A program made the translations under genes and the position numbers. The notes below the pieces were generated by a model that worked only from the letters and a program-made list of their open reading frames with translations, searched no databases and was not told the origin of the DNA. A stretch of 64,000 nt of DNA from Micromonospora cremea. Its GTDB lineage: Bacteria > Actinomycetota > Actinomycetes > Mycobacteriales > Micromonosporaceae. The stretch lies in assembly GCF_900143515.1 (NCBI RefSeq), contig NZ_FSQT01000002.1:310001-374000 (forward strand), read 5' to 3'. Below, piece after piece: positions 1 to 8,036 of the stretch (positions within the stretch are counted from its first letter, which is position 1; the number at the start of each line of letters is the position of its first letter).

Positions 1-402
1 CTGCTCGACACGCTGGTGGACTTCAAGGTCCGGGTCGACCGGACCGAGACGCCCCGGGCGACCGCGGACCGGCTGGTCCGGGAGACCTTCAGCGATGACA
101 CCGCGGCGGTCGGCGCGGCGCGGCTGCTCGGCCGGGCTGAGGAGCGGGCCCGCTACGCGCGGGATCCGCTGACCGGTGAACCGCTGGTGCCGGCTCTGCG
201 CGCGGTCCGCAGGGCGCTCGCCGCCCGGGCGGGCCGACGGACCCGACTGCTCGCCGCCGTGCTGCCGCCGTCGGTGCTGCTGCGCTGGCGGACCGCCCTG
301 GCGGACACTTCCGGCCAGATGGTGGCGCTGACCGGGCGGGCCCGGTACCGGCTGCTCCGCTGGAATCCGCGTCGGCTGCTGGCCGACCGGGCGGCCCGCT
401 GA
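1..402 (+). CDS. C-terminal part of a TgpA/transglutaminase-like membrane protein (5' end outside window)
   Basis: The frame is open from base 1 and stops at TGA 400-402, so 133 C-terminal residues are visible. The stretch is soluble and Arg/Ala-rich, with no membrane segment. It resembles the cytoplasmic DUF4129-type tail that follows the periplasmic transglutaminase domain in actinobacterial TgpA proteins, which usually sit downstream of a DUF58 gene. The papain-like Cys-His-Asp core would lie upstream and cannot be checked. The next gene, for a DUF3040 protein, is convergent. The family call is an inference from composition, from the tail pattern and from a neighbourhood commonly seen in Micromonospora. 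Confidence 0.5.
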   Translation: MLDTLVDFKVRVDRTETPRATADRLVRETFSDDTAAVGAARLLGRAEERARYARDPLTGEPLVPALRAVRRALAARAGRRTRLLAAVLPPSVLLRWRTALADTSGQMVALTGRARYRLLRWNPRRLLADRAAR

Positions 403-486
403 GCGACGTCCGTCCGGCTTGCGGGGCGGCGGTCCACGAGGCCGTCGCCCCGGGCCGATCCTGCTCTCCGCCGCGCCGCGCCCCCT

Positions 487-545
487 GATCGCTTGATCCG
501 GGTAGTCGCCAGAAGCCGCACGGACCTGCCCAGCATCAAGTGATC
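487..545. repeat. Degenerate GATC-ended palindrome in a convergent gap
   Basis: GATCGCTTGATC at the left end faces CATCAAGTGATC at the right end (10 of 12 positions pair). It fills the gap between the convergent TgpA-like and DUF3040 genes and resembles the other GATC-ended palindromes at 23599-23653 and 32922-32997. It probably acts as a bidirectional terminator. Confidence 0.5.
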
Positions 546-616
546 ATGGGCGCGAGGTGACGCGCCGCGCGAGGCGGGCGGGTGGGTGCTGGAGTCGGTG
601 CGCGGCCTGCGGCCGT

Positions 617-656
617 TGAGCGGCGGGGCAGACGGCTGAGCGGCGGGGCAGACGGC
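617..656. repeat. Perfect 20-bp tandem duplication
   Basis: TGAGCGGCGGGGCAGACGGC occurs twice head to tail (617-636 and 637-656). It lies in the otherwise gene-free stretch 403-762, which holds only this and the palindrome at 487-545. Confidence 0.9.
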
Positions 657-762
657 GTTCGCCCATCATGCGACGGGCACGCGGATACGTCAGCGGTCGC
701 CGGGGCTGTGCCCGGCGACCCGCTCGTCGCGGCGTACGGCCCGCCTCAGCGGCGGGACCGGC

Positions 763-1161
763 TCAGCGGTGCCCCTCCGGGCGCTGCCGCCACCTGTCCT
801 CCATGCGGTCCAGGATCGACGGCCGGCGACCGGATCGGCCGCCGCGTGGACGACGGCGGCTGGTCGTGCCCCCCACCACGTGCAGGTCGGGTGACTGCGC
901 CCGCCGGTGCGACTGCACCGCGAACGCGGCCGAGGCCAGCATGACGACAAAGCCCGCCACCGCCAGCGGTGGAGTCTTGATCACCGCGCCATAGACCAGT
1001 AGAGCCAAGCCAGCGATGATCACGCCGGCGGCGACGAGCAGGCGACGCCGCGCGTGGAAGCGCGGATCGCTGGCGCGCACGGCCGAGGCGAATTTGGGGT
1101 CCTCGGCAAGCGACCGCTCGATCTGCTCGAACAGCCGCTGCTCGTGCTCCGAGAGCGGCAC
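763..1161 (-). CDS. DUF3040 domain membrane protein
   Basis: This 132-aa protein starts MPLSEHEQRLFEQIERSL, the characteristic opening of the DUF3040 family, small actinobacterial membrane proteins of unknown function. An acidic N-terminal helix is followed by two adjacent hydrophobic segments (roughly residues 41-61 and 65-85), then a basic Arg/Gly-rich tail. Length and layout are normal for the family. DNA polymerase IV lies just downstream on the same strand in the opposite order of distance (1278-2537), a neighbourhood often seen in Micromonosporaceae. Confidence 0.9.
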   Translation of the reverse strand: MPLSEHEQRLFEQIERSLAEDPKFASAVRASDPRFHARRRLLVAAGVIIAGLALLVYGAVIKTPPLAVAGFVVMLASAAFAVQSHRRAQSPDLHVVGGTTSRRRPRGGRSGRRPSILDRMEDRWRQRPEGHR

Positions 1162-1277
1162 GGCACTCCTCCCCGGTCACGTTGGTCGGGCCCACTCGGG
1201 CCGACAGACCGTGGCAGCCATCCGGCTGCTTACCCGCAAGTCTACGAGGGGGGTCGCGCGTCGGAAAGCGGGACGAC

Positions 1278-2537
1278 CTACGGGTGGGGTGGATTTTCGT
1301 TTCGACGGGGGTCACGGTCGCCCAGCAGACTGGCCGGACCTATGACGGACCGCCCGAATCGGGCAGCAGCGGCGTCCGCGGCAGCTTCCGCCTCACGCCA
1401 GCCACGCTCGGGCGCGCCGAGGGTGAGCTGTCGGGGCGCACCCTGTGCCGGGGCGAGCCCCTCCACCCGGACACCGACGAGTCGGATCCGCTCGCCCGGG
1501 TCCAGGGCGGTGTAGAGCGCCCAGACCGTGTCGAACATCTCGCGGGCCGTGTCGGTGGGCGCGCCGAGGGTGCGGGACCGGTTGACGGTGCGGAAGTCGG
1601 CCAGCCGCACCTTGAGCGTCACGGTGCGCCCCACCTGCCCGGAGCCCCGTAACCGGACGCCGACCTTCGCGCTGAGCGCCAGCAGGGCGCGGCGGATCTC
1701 CACCGGGTCGGCCACGTCGGCGTCGAAGGTCACCTCGGCGCCGATCGACTTGTCGACGTGCTCGGGGCTGACCCGGCGCGGGTCCCGCCCCGAGGCCAGC
1801 TCGTGCAGATGCGCCGCCGACGCCGCACCCACCGCACGGCGGAGCATGCCCACCGGTGCGTCGGCGAGGTCGCCGACGGTGGCCAGGCCGAGCCGGCGCA
1901 GCGTCTCGGCGGCGCGCTCCCCCACCCCCCAGAGCGCGTCCACCGGCAGGGGGTGCAGGAAGTCGAGCACCTGACCGGGGGGCACGACCAGCAGGCCGTC
2001 CGGCTTGGCCCGGGTGGAGCCCAGCTTGGCCACGAACTTGCTCGACGCCACCCCGACCGAGCAGGTCAGCCCCTGCTCGTCGGCGACCCGGCGGCGGATC
2101 AGCCGGGCGATGGTGGCCGGGGAGCCGAACAGCCGACGGGCTCCGGTCACGTCGAGGAACGCCTCGTCGAGGGAGAGCGGCTCGACCAGCGGGGTGACGT
2201 CCCGGAAGATCTGCATGACCGCCCGGGAGGCGGCGGTGTAGGCGGTGAAATCCGGTGGCAGGTAGACCGCGTGCGGGCAGCGGGCCCGGGCCTGGCTGGT
2301 CGGCATCGCGCTGCGAACGCCGTAACGGCGGGCCTCGTAGCTGGCCGAGCTGACCACGCCGCGCGGCCCGACGCCGCCGACGATCACCGGTCGGCCCCGC
2401 AGCTCGGGCCGGCGGCGCACCTCGACGGCGGCGAAGAAGGCGTCCATGTCGACGTGCAGGATCGGGCTGCCGGAGTCGTCGGCGTCCGGCCCGAAGCGCG
2501 GATCGCCACCCCGGGGCAACGACTGGCTGCGGCCCAT
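1278..2537 (-). CDS. dinB: DNA polymerase IV (Y-family translesion polymerase)
   Basis: This 419-aa protein copies past DNA lesions with low fidelity. The palm begins at ILHVDMDAFFAAVE (first metal-binding Asp about residue 30), and the second acidic pair lies in SLDEAFLDVTG near residue 126. The helix-hairpin-helix region (LHPLPVDALWGVG) and the little-finger domain follow. All catalytic acids are present, in contrast to ImuB at 11526-13088. No LexA box of the GAAC-N4-GTTC type is visible upstream (2538-2599), so SOS control is not indicated here. The polymerase lies downstream of the phosphodiesterase gene with a 62-bp gap. Confidence 0.95.
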   Translation of the reverse strand: MGRSQSLPRGGDPRFGPDADDSGSPILHVDMDAFFAAVEVRRRPELRGRPVIVGGVGPRGVVSSASYEARRYGVRSAMPTSQARARCPHAVYLPPDFTAYTAASRAVMQIFRDVTPLVEPLSLDEAFLDVTGARRLFGSPATIARLIRRRVADEQGLTCSVGVASSKFVAKLGSTRAKPDGLLVVPPGQVLDFLHPLPVDALWGVGERAAETLRRLGLATVGDLADAPVGMLRRAVGAASAAHLHELASGRDPRRVSPEHVDKSIGAEVTFDADVADPVEIRRALLALSAKVGVRLRGSGQVGRTVTLKVRLADFRTVNRSRTLGAPTDTAREMFDTVWALYTALDPGERIRLVGVRVEGLAPAQGAPRQLTLGAPERGWREAEAAADAAAARFGRSVIGPASLLGDRDPRRNENPPHP

Positions 2538-2599
2538 CCCGGCAGGTTAACCCGGGCGTACGACATCACCAGCGGCCGGCGGGTCGGATCGTCCGTCGG

Positions 2600-3772
2600 T
2601 CAGCCGCGGACCACCAGCAGCGGCACGGTCAGCTCGGCGGCGGTGTCCGACCCGTGGTACGCCACCAGCCGGGACGCCATCGGCCGCTCGGTGCGGGTGG
2701 CCATGACCGCGTACGTGTCGTTGCAGGTCACCACCACATCGCCGATGCGCCCCAGGTGCTCCTCGGGCACCGGCCCGAACCAGCCGCCGGCCACCACCTC
2801 GTCGCGGGTGCGCACCCGCGCCGCGTCACCCAGCACCGCCGACCAGGCGGCCACCACGTCGTCGACCGCACCCGGTACGACGTGCAGGTAGCGCACCCGG
2901 GCCTCACCGGCCACCAGCCACACACCATCGCGCAGCCGCGGATCGGTGTCCAGGTCGAAGCGGTGCGTGGCGGGCACGTCGAGCTGGCCGTGGTCGGCGG
3001 TCACCAGCAGCGCCGCGTCCGGCGGCAGCCCGTCGACCAACCGGGCGAGCAGCGCGTCCACCTCGGCGGCGGCGATCCGCCAGGGCGCCGAGTCGACGCC
3101 AGTGAGGTGGCCGTGCCGGTCCAGGTCCGCGTGGTAGCCGGAGACCAGGGTGGGTCCACTGCCGACGGCCAGCGCGGCCAGCATGGTGGCGGCCACGGCG
3201 TCCGCACCGGCGGCGCCCCGGAAGTCGCCGCCCCGGTTGGCGGCCAGGGTCAACCCGCTGCCACCGAACTCCGGCCGGCTCACCACGGTCACCGCCACCC
3301 CCGCGGCACGGGCCCGCTCCAGCTGGGTGGGCACCGGCTGCCAGCGCAGCGGCGACGGGTCGGCGGCCCAGTCGGTGTGGGTCAGCACCCGGTCGGTGCC
3401 GGGCACCCGCACGGTGAAGCCGAGCACCCCGTGCGCGCCCGGCGCGACGCCGGTGCCGAGGCTCACCAGGCTGGTCGGGGTGGTGGACGGAAAACCGGCG
3501 ATGAGCGGCCGGCCCACCGTCGCGGCGAGCCCGGCGAGGATCGGCGCGTACGGCGCGGCGGTCGGCAGTTGATACCAGCCGAGCCCGTCGACCAGCAGCA
3601 CGGCGATCCGGCGTACCCCGGCCAGCGCGGGGACCAGCCCGAGTGGGTCGGCCGACCCGGGCACGCCCAGCACGGCCAGCGCGCTGGGCAGCACGTCAGC
3701 GAGGCGACCGCCGCCGTGGCCCGGACCGAGGACGGCCAGCGGCGCCGGCGCGCCACCCGGCAGCGCGGTCAT
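2600..3772 (-). CDS. Alkaline phosphatase superfamily nucleotide pyrophosphatase/phosphodiesterase
   Basis: This 390-aa protein belongs to the type I phosphodiesterase/nucleotide pyrophosphatase family. Visible metal-site elements are VLLVDGLGWYQL (Asp), GFPSTTPTSLVSLGTG (the Thr nucleophile region), YHADLDRHGH and VTADHGQLD. There is no signal peptide, so it is probably cytoplasmic. Its start overlaps the stop of the upstream methyltransferase by 4 bp (ATGA), so the two are translationally coupled. The substrate cannot be told from sequence. Confidence 0.85.
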   Translation of the reverse strand: MTALPGGAPAPLAVLGPGHGGGRLADVLPSALAVLGVPGSADPLGLVPALAGVRRIAVLLVDGLGWYQLPTAAPYAPILAGLAATVGRPLIAGFPSTTPTSLVSLGTGVAPGAHGVLGFTVRVPGTDRVLTHTDWAADPSPLRWQPVPTQLERARAAGVAVTVVSRPEFGGSGLTLAANRGGDFRGAAGADAVAATMLAALAVGSGPTLVSGYHADLDRHGHLTGVDSAPWRIAAAEVDALLARLVDGLPPDAALLVTADHGQLDVPATHRFDLDTDPRLRDGVWLVAGEARVRYLHVVPGAVDDVVAAWSAVLGDAARVRTRDEVVAGGWFGPVPEEHLGRIGDVVVTCNDTYAVMATRTERPMASRLVAYHGSDTAAELTVPLLVVRG

Positions 3773-4536
3773 GCCCGCCGGCGGGCGAACAGGTGCAGCT
3801 GGGCCGCCAGATCCCGGTACGGGGGTTGGGCGGCCAGCGCCCGTTCCAGCTCCACCAGCGCGGCCGACTGCCCGTCGGCGACCGCGGCCGGCAGCAGATC
3901 GGCCAGCACGCGTACCCCGTGGATCTCCTCGACCACCAGCCCGGCGGCGCCGAGCAGCGCGGCGGCGCCCGAGGCGTCGTAGCGCCGGCGCAGGGTGTCC
4001 CGTGGCCCTGCGGTGCCGGCCGGGTCGGCGGCCAGCGCGGCCGCGACGTCCAGGTGACCGTTCATCGCCCGGCCCAGCACGGCGGCGGCCCGGCCGGCCA
4101 CCAGCACGCTGGCCGCACCGCCCGGCCGCAGCGCGGTGGCCAGCGCGGCCACCACCGGCGTCGGGTCGTCGACCACCTCCAGCACGGCGTGGCAGAGCAC
4201 CAGATCGACGCCGGCCGGCTCGACCAGACCGGCCAGCGCGTCCCCGTCGCCCTGCACGGCGGCGATCCGGTCGGCCACCCCCGCCTCGGCGGCCCGGCGG
4301 GTCAGCGCCGCCAACGCGTCCGGGCTGGCGTCGACCACGGTGACGCGGTGCCCCGCGCGGGCCAGCGGAACGGCGAAGCCACCCGTGCCGCCGCCCACGT
4401 CCAGCACGGTGAGCTCGGCGTCGCCGCGTCGGTCCAGCTCGGCGCGGAGCACCGACCAGATCACGGCGGTACGGGGGGTCAGCGGCGGCCCGGTGAACCG
4501 GCCTCGGGTCTGCTCCACCCGGTCGAGCCTAGTCAC
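3769..4536 (-). CDS. Class I SAM-dependent methyltransferase
   Basis: This 255-aa protein has the Rossmann SAM-binding motif VLDVGGGTGGFAVPLA, an acidic strand end (VTVVDASPDAL) and the post-II motif VDLVLCHAVLEVV. A GTG start at 4536 lies 9 bp after the stop of the sugar permease, and its own stop overlaps the next gene, so it looks like part of the transporter operon. The arrangement resembles small-molecule rather than rRNA methyltransferases, but the substrate is unknown. Confidence 0.85.
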   Translation of the reverse strand: MTRLDRVEQTRGRFTGPPLTPRTAVIWSVLRAELDRRGDAELTVLDVGGGTGGFAVPLARAGHRVTVVDASPDALAALTRRAAEAGVADRIAAVQGDGDALAGLVEPAGVDLVLCHAVLEVVDDPTPVVAALATALRPGGAASVLVAGRAAAVLGRAMNGHLDVAAALAADPAGTAGPRDTLRRRYDASGAAALLGAAGLVVEEIHGVRVLADLLPAAVADGQSAALVELERALAAQPPYRDLAAQLHLFARRRA

Positions 4537-4545
4537 CCGGTCCAG

Positions 4546-5468
4546 TCAAACCTTGCGGCCGGTGGTGGCGATGCCCTCGACGAAGTGCCGCTGGGCCAGG
4601 AAGAACAGGATGATCATCGGTACGGTGGCCAGCACGCTCCCGGCGAGCACGTTCTCCCACTGCTGCTCGCCGCCGTAGCCGAACCGGTCCAGCACACCTT
4701 GAGCCCGCGCGGCAACGTGTAGAGCTGCTCGTTGCGCAGGTAGATCAGCGGCTTGAGCAGGTCCGTCCAGCTGGCCTTGAACTCGAAGACGAAGGCGACC
4801 AGCAGCGCCGGTCGGATCAGCGGGAAGGCCATCTTCCAGAACAGCTGCGGGTAGCTCGCCCCGTCCACCCGGGCGGCCTCGAAGTATTCCCTGGGCAGTG
4901 AGAGCAGAAACTGCCGCAGCAGGAAGATGTAGAACGCCGAGCCGAACAGGTTGCCCGCCCAGAGCGGCACCTGGGTGTCGGTCAGCCCCAGGTTCGACCA
5001 GATCAGGTACGTCGGGATCATGGTGACCGCGAACGGCAGCATCATGGTCGCCAGGACCAGCCCGAAGAGCACCTTGCGGCCGGGGAAGCGGAAGTACGCG
5101 AAGCCGAAGGCCACCCAGGCGCTGGAGAGGGTCACCGCCGCGGCGGCGGCCACACCGACCAGCACGCTGTTTCCGAACCAGGTCAGCAGCGGCACGGCCC
5201 GCCAGGCCTCGGCGTAGTTCTCCGGAGCGAACGGGACCGGCAGGAAGCCGGGGGCGAAGACGTACTCCCGGGTGCGCAGCGAGGCGCTGATCAGCCAGAC
5301 GAACGGCAGCATGAAGATCACCGCGGTGCCCACCAGCGCCGCCACGAAGAGCACCCGCTGCCAGAGTGGCCGGCGGCCCTCACCGGCCGCCGACCGGGGC
5401 ACCGCCGGCCGGGCCGGCGAGATGCCGGGCACCGGCGGAGCGGTGCCCCGCTCGACGGCGGTGGTCAC
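4546..5468 (-). pseudogene. Carbohydrate ABC transporter permease, MalG type, frameshifted near its 3' end
   Basis: This is the second inner-membrane permease of a sugar importer (MalG/UgpE type). The reading frame from GTG 5468 is good through the EAA loop (EYFEAARVDGASYPQLFWKM) and reaches LPRGLK, then leaves frame. One base is missing on the minus strand near 4694. With one G restored (GTGGTGCTGGAC instead of GTGTGCTGGAC) the frame continues to TGA 4546-4548 and ends in a normal last helix and a tail with FFLAQRHFVEGIATTG. The repaired length is 307 aa, usual for the family. As written, the protein is 284 aa with an aberrant tail. It could be a sequencing error or a real lesion. The start overlaps the stop of the 55-aa ORF (GTGA). 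Confidence 0.85.
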
Positions 5469-5632
5469 GACTCGGCCCCAGCCGCCGGATCGTCCTCGGC
5501 CCGGGACCGCCGAGCGTTGGCCACCGGGCCGTCGGTGAGCTGGTACTCGCGCGGCTCGAGGTGCTGCTCGGGCACCCAGCCAGCGGTCAGCCGGGTGCGT
5601 CGCGCGTTGGCCACGCCGTTGTGGCCGTTCAT
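5465..5632 (-). CDS. 55-aa ORF between the two sugar permeases
   Basis: ATG 5632 lies 5 nt after the permease 1 stop (TGA 5638-5640), behind a GGGG stretch. The stop TGA (5465-5467) overlaps the GTG start of permease 2 by 4 bp. The product is hydrophilic and has no signal or membrane segment. It contains the repeated hexapeptide VANARR near both ends, around a central section with Trp, Pro and Glu (GWVPEQHLEPREYQLTDG). I do not recognise it. Its spacing is exactly that of a translated operon gene, so it may be a small protein or a coupling leader for permease 2. Its conservation is untested. Confidence 0.5.
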   Translation of the reverse strand: MNGHNGVANARRTRLTAGWVPEQHLEPREYQLTDGPVANARRSRAEDDPAAGAES

Positions 5633-5637
5633 CCCCG

Positions 5638-6586
5638 TCACTTGTCTTCTCCCTCGTAGTACACGAACCGGTTGCTGAGTTTCACCTGTATCAGGGTGAT
5701 GATCAAGATGATCACGAAGAGCAGCCAGGCCATCGCCGAGGCGAAGCCCATGTGCAGGAACTGGAAAGCCTCCTGGAACAGGTGAATCACGTAGAAGGTG
5801 GCCGCGTCGCTGTTGAACGTGTTCTGGGTCTCGCGGTTGCCGAAGTACATGGTGTAGACCTCGGTGAACATCTGCAGCGACGCGATCGTGTTGACGATCA
5901 GCGTGAAGAACAGCGCGCCCGAGATCATCGGCAGGGTGACCGACCGGAACCGGGCCCAGGGGCCGGTGCCGTCGATCGCGGCCGCCTCGTACAGGTCGCG
6001 GGGCACGTTCTGCAACGCGGCCACGTAGATGATGACGGTGGAGCCGAGGCTCCACAGGCTCATCAGGATGATGCCGGGCATCACCCAGTGCGGGTCGGTG
6101 GTCCAGCTCGGACCGTCGATCCCGACCAGGCCGAGCGCCCGGTTGATCAGGCCGTCCTGGGTGTTGAGCAGCAGCAGGAACAGGATGCCGACCGCCACCG
6201 CCGGGGTCATCACCGGCAGGTAGAAGACGGTGCGGAAGAAGCCCTGCAACCGGCCGACCCGCTTGAGCAGCAGCGCCAGGCCGAGCGAGATGAGCATCAC
6301 CAGCGGTACGTGCAGCGCCGTGTAGTAGACGGTGTTGCCCAGGCTGCGGGCCACCGCCGGGTCACTCATCAGCTCCCGGTAGTTGTCCAGTCCGGTGTAC
6401 TCCGGCGGATTGATCACGTCGTACTCGGTGAAGCTCAACCAGAGGCTGGCGATCATCGGCCCCGCGTAGAAGATCAGGAACCCGACGATCCACGGCGCCA
6501 GGAAGAGGTACGCCCAGCGCGCCTCCCGCCGGGCCAGTCGGCGTACGGCGGCGCCGGCCCGGAGCGGGAGCGGTGACGGTGGCCAT
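5638..6586 (-). pseudogene. Carbohydrate ABC transporter permease, MalF type, frameshifted near its 5' end
   Basis: This is the first permease of the sugar importer. The downstream frame (from MIASLWLSFTEYDV to TGA 5638) carries the family's helices and the EAA loop (DLYEAAAIDGTGPWARF). The expected N-terminus RRLARREARWAYLFLAPWIV is encoded upstream but has no start codon in its frame. ATG 6586 (MATVTAPAP), 6 nt after the binding-protein stop, is in another frame. Removing one C from the CCC run at 6558-6560 joins them into a normal 315-aa permease. This is a one-base insertion, either real or a sequencing error. An internal start at 6456 would lose the first helix. Confidence 0.85.
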
Positions 6587-6592
6587 CGCGGG

Positions 6593-7930
6593 CTACTTCG
6601 CGGCCTTGTCCAGCGCGGCGGTGGCCTCCTGCTGGGCCCGCTGCAACGCCTGCGCGGGCTGCGCCTGGCCGGCGAGCACCCGGTTGACCGCGTCGTAGTA
6701 CGCCTTGTCGAACTCCGCGCCGGCCGGCGAGGCGGGCATCGCGAACGCGGCGTCCTGCACCGACCGGATGGTGGCCACCGCGTCGTCGAAGCGCTTGTTA
6801 CCGGTCGGCTGGTACAGCTCCTCGAAGATCCTCTTGTCGGCCTCGGCGTTGGCCGTGTAGACGCCGGTGAACGGCTGGCCGGCGGCCTTGCGGGCGTCCG
6901 CCCGGGCCTTCGCGGCGGCCACCCAGGTGTCGGTGGCGGTCATCTGCTTGACGAACGCGCACGCGGCGTCCGGGTTCTTCGCGCCCTTGGTGATCACCCA
7001 GGCCTGCCCGGCGGACTGGGTCAGCGGCTTGCCCTGCCGGTCCACGAACGGCTTGACCACCAGCTCGGCGTCCGGGCTGTTCTTGGCGGCCTGGTTGAGG
7101 AACCACTCCTCCATCGGCCAGGCCGCGATCTGGCTCTTGGACAGCGGGTTCTGCGCGCCGAAGAAGTCGAAGGTGTCCCGGAAGGACTTGAACTTGCCCC
7201 AACCACCCTGCTGCTGGATCAGGTTCACCCCGGTGGTCAGCGCCTCGATCACCCTGGGGTCGTCCAGCCGGGCGGTGCGGCCGTCGGCGGAGAGCATGTC
7301 GACACCGTTGGCCTTGGCCCACATCGGCAGGAACTCGGGGATCTTCGGGTCGATGCCGATCCGGGAGAGCCGGCCACCGGACACCGTGGCCAGCTTGGCG
7401 TTGAGCCCGGGCAGCGCCGCCCAGTCGGCCAGGTTGATCTGGTCGGCGGTCATCCCGGCCTTCTTCAGCAGCCCCTCGTTGAGGTAGACCACCCGGACGG
7501 TGGAGAACTCCGGGATGCCGTAGACGGTGCCGTCCAGAGTGACCTGGGCGCGGGCCGCCGGCCGGTACTGCTCCAGGTCGATGCCCTGCTTCTTGACACA
7601 GTCGGTCAGCGGCTGGATCGAGCCGCGCTTGGCGTACGTGCCGATCAGCTTGCGGTCCATGTAGACCAGGTCCGGTGGGTTGCCCGAGGCGACCGCGGAG
7701 AGGAACTGCTGCTCGTCGAAGCTGCCCTCGGTGACCTTCAGGTCGACGTCCGGGTGGTCGCGCTTGAACGCGTCGACGCGGGTGATGGCGATCTCGTCCG
7801 AGAAGCCGAAACCCATGGTGCTGAGCGCGCCCTTGGTGGCGGTGCCGCCCCCCGCGTCGCTGCCGCCGCCGACTCCCCCGCAGCCGCTGAGCGCCAGGGT
7901 GAGCACCCCGGCGAACGCCGTCACCCGCAC
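6593..7930 (-). CDS. Extracellular solute-binding lipoprotein of a sugar ABC transporter
   Basis: This 445-aa family 1 binding protein starts at GTG 7930. Its signal peptide MRVTAFAGVLTLALSGC ends in a lipobox (LSGC), so it should be lipidated and anchored outside the membrane to deliver sugar to the two permeases. A Gly/Ser linker follows, then a mature domain with typical MalE-like features (MGFGFSDEIAITRVDAF, AWVITKGAKNPDAACAFV). An in-frame start further upstream (8050) would place the signal peptide inside the protein, so I reject it. No ATP-binding subunit is encoded nearby. A shared MsiK-type ATPase is usual in actinobacteria. Confidence 0.9.
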   Translation of the reverse strand: MRVTAFAGVLTLALSGCGGVGGGSDAGGGTATKGALSTMGFGFSDEIAITRVDAFKRDHPDVDLKVTEGSFDEQQFLSAVASGNPPDLVYMDRKLIGTYAKRGSIQPLTDCVKKQGIDLEQYRPAARAQVTLDGTVYGIPEFSTVRVVYLNEGLLKKAGMTADQINLADWAALPGLNAKLATVSGGRLSRIGIDPKIPEFLPMWAKANGVDMLSADGRTARLDDPRVIEALTTGVNLIQQQGGWGKFKSFRDTFDFFGAQNPLSKSQIAAWPMEEWFLNQAAKNSPDAELVVKPFVDRQGKPLTQSAGQAWVITKGAKNPDAACAFVKQMTATDTWVAAAKARADARKAAGQPFTGVYTANAEADKRIFEELYQPTGNKRFDDAVATIRSVQDAAFAMPASPAGAEFDKAYYDAVNRVLAGQAQPAQALQRAQQEATAALDKAAK

Positions 7931-8036
7931 TGTCCGTGACGTGAGACCCTCCCGATTCGCACGGGCCACCCTGCCCGCGCGACCTGCACTTCTCCTAATC
8001 TCCGGATTCCGAACATGGAAGGCCGATGCTTGTCGG

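Noticed and set aside
2538..2599. LexA box ahead of dinB
   Set aside because: No GAAC-N4-GTTC is present in the gap.
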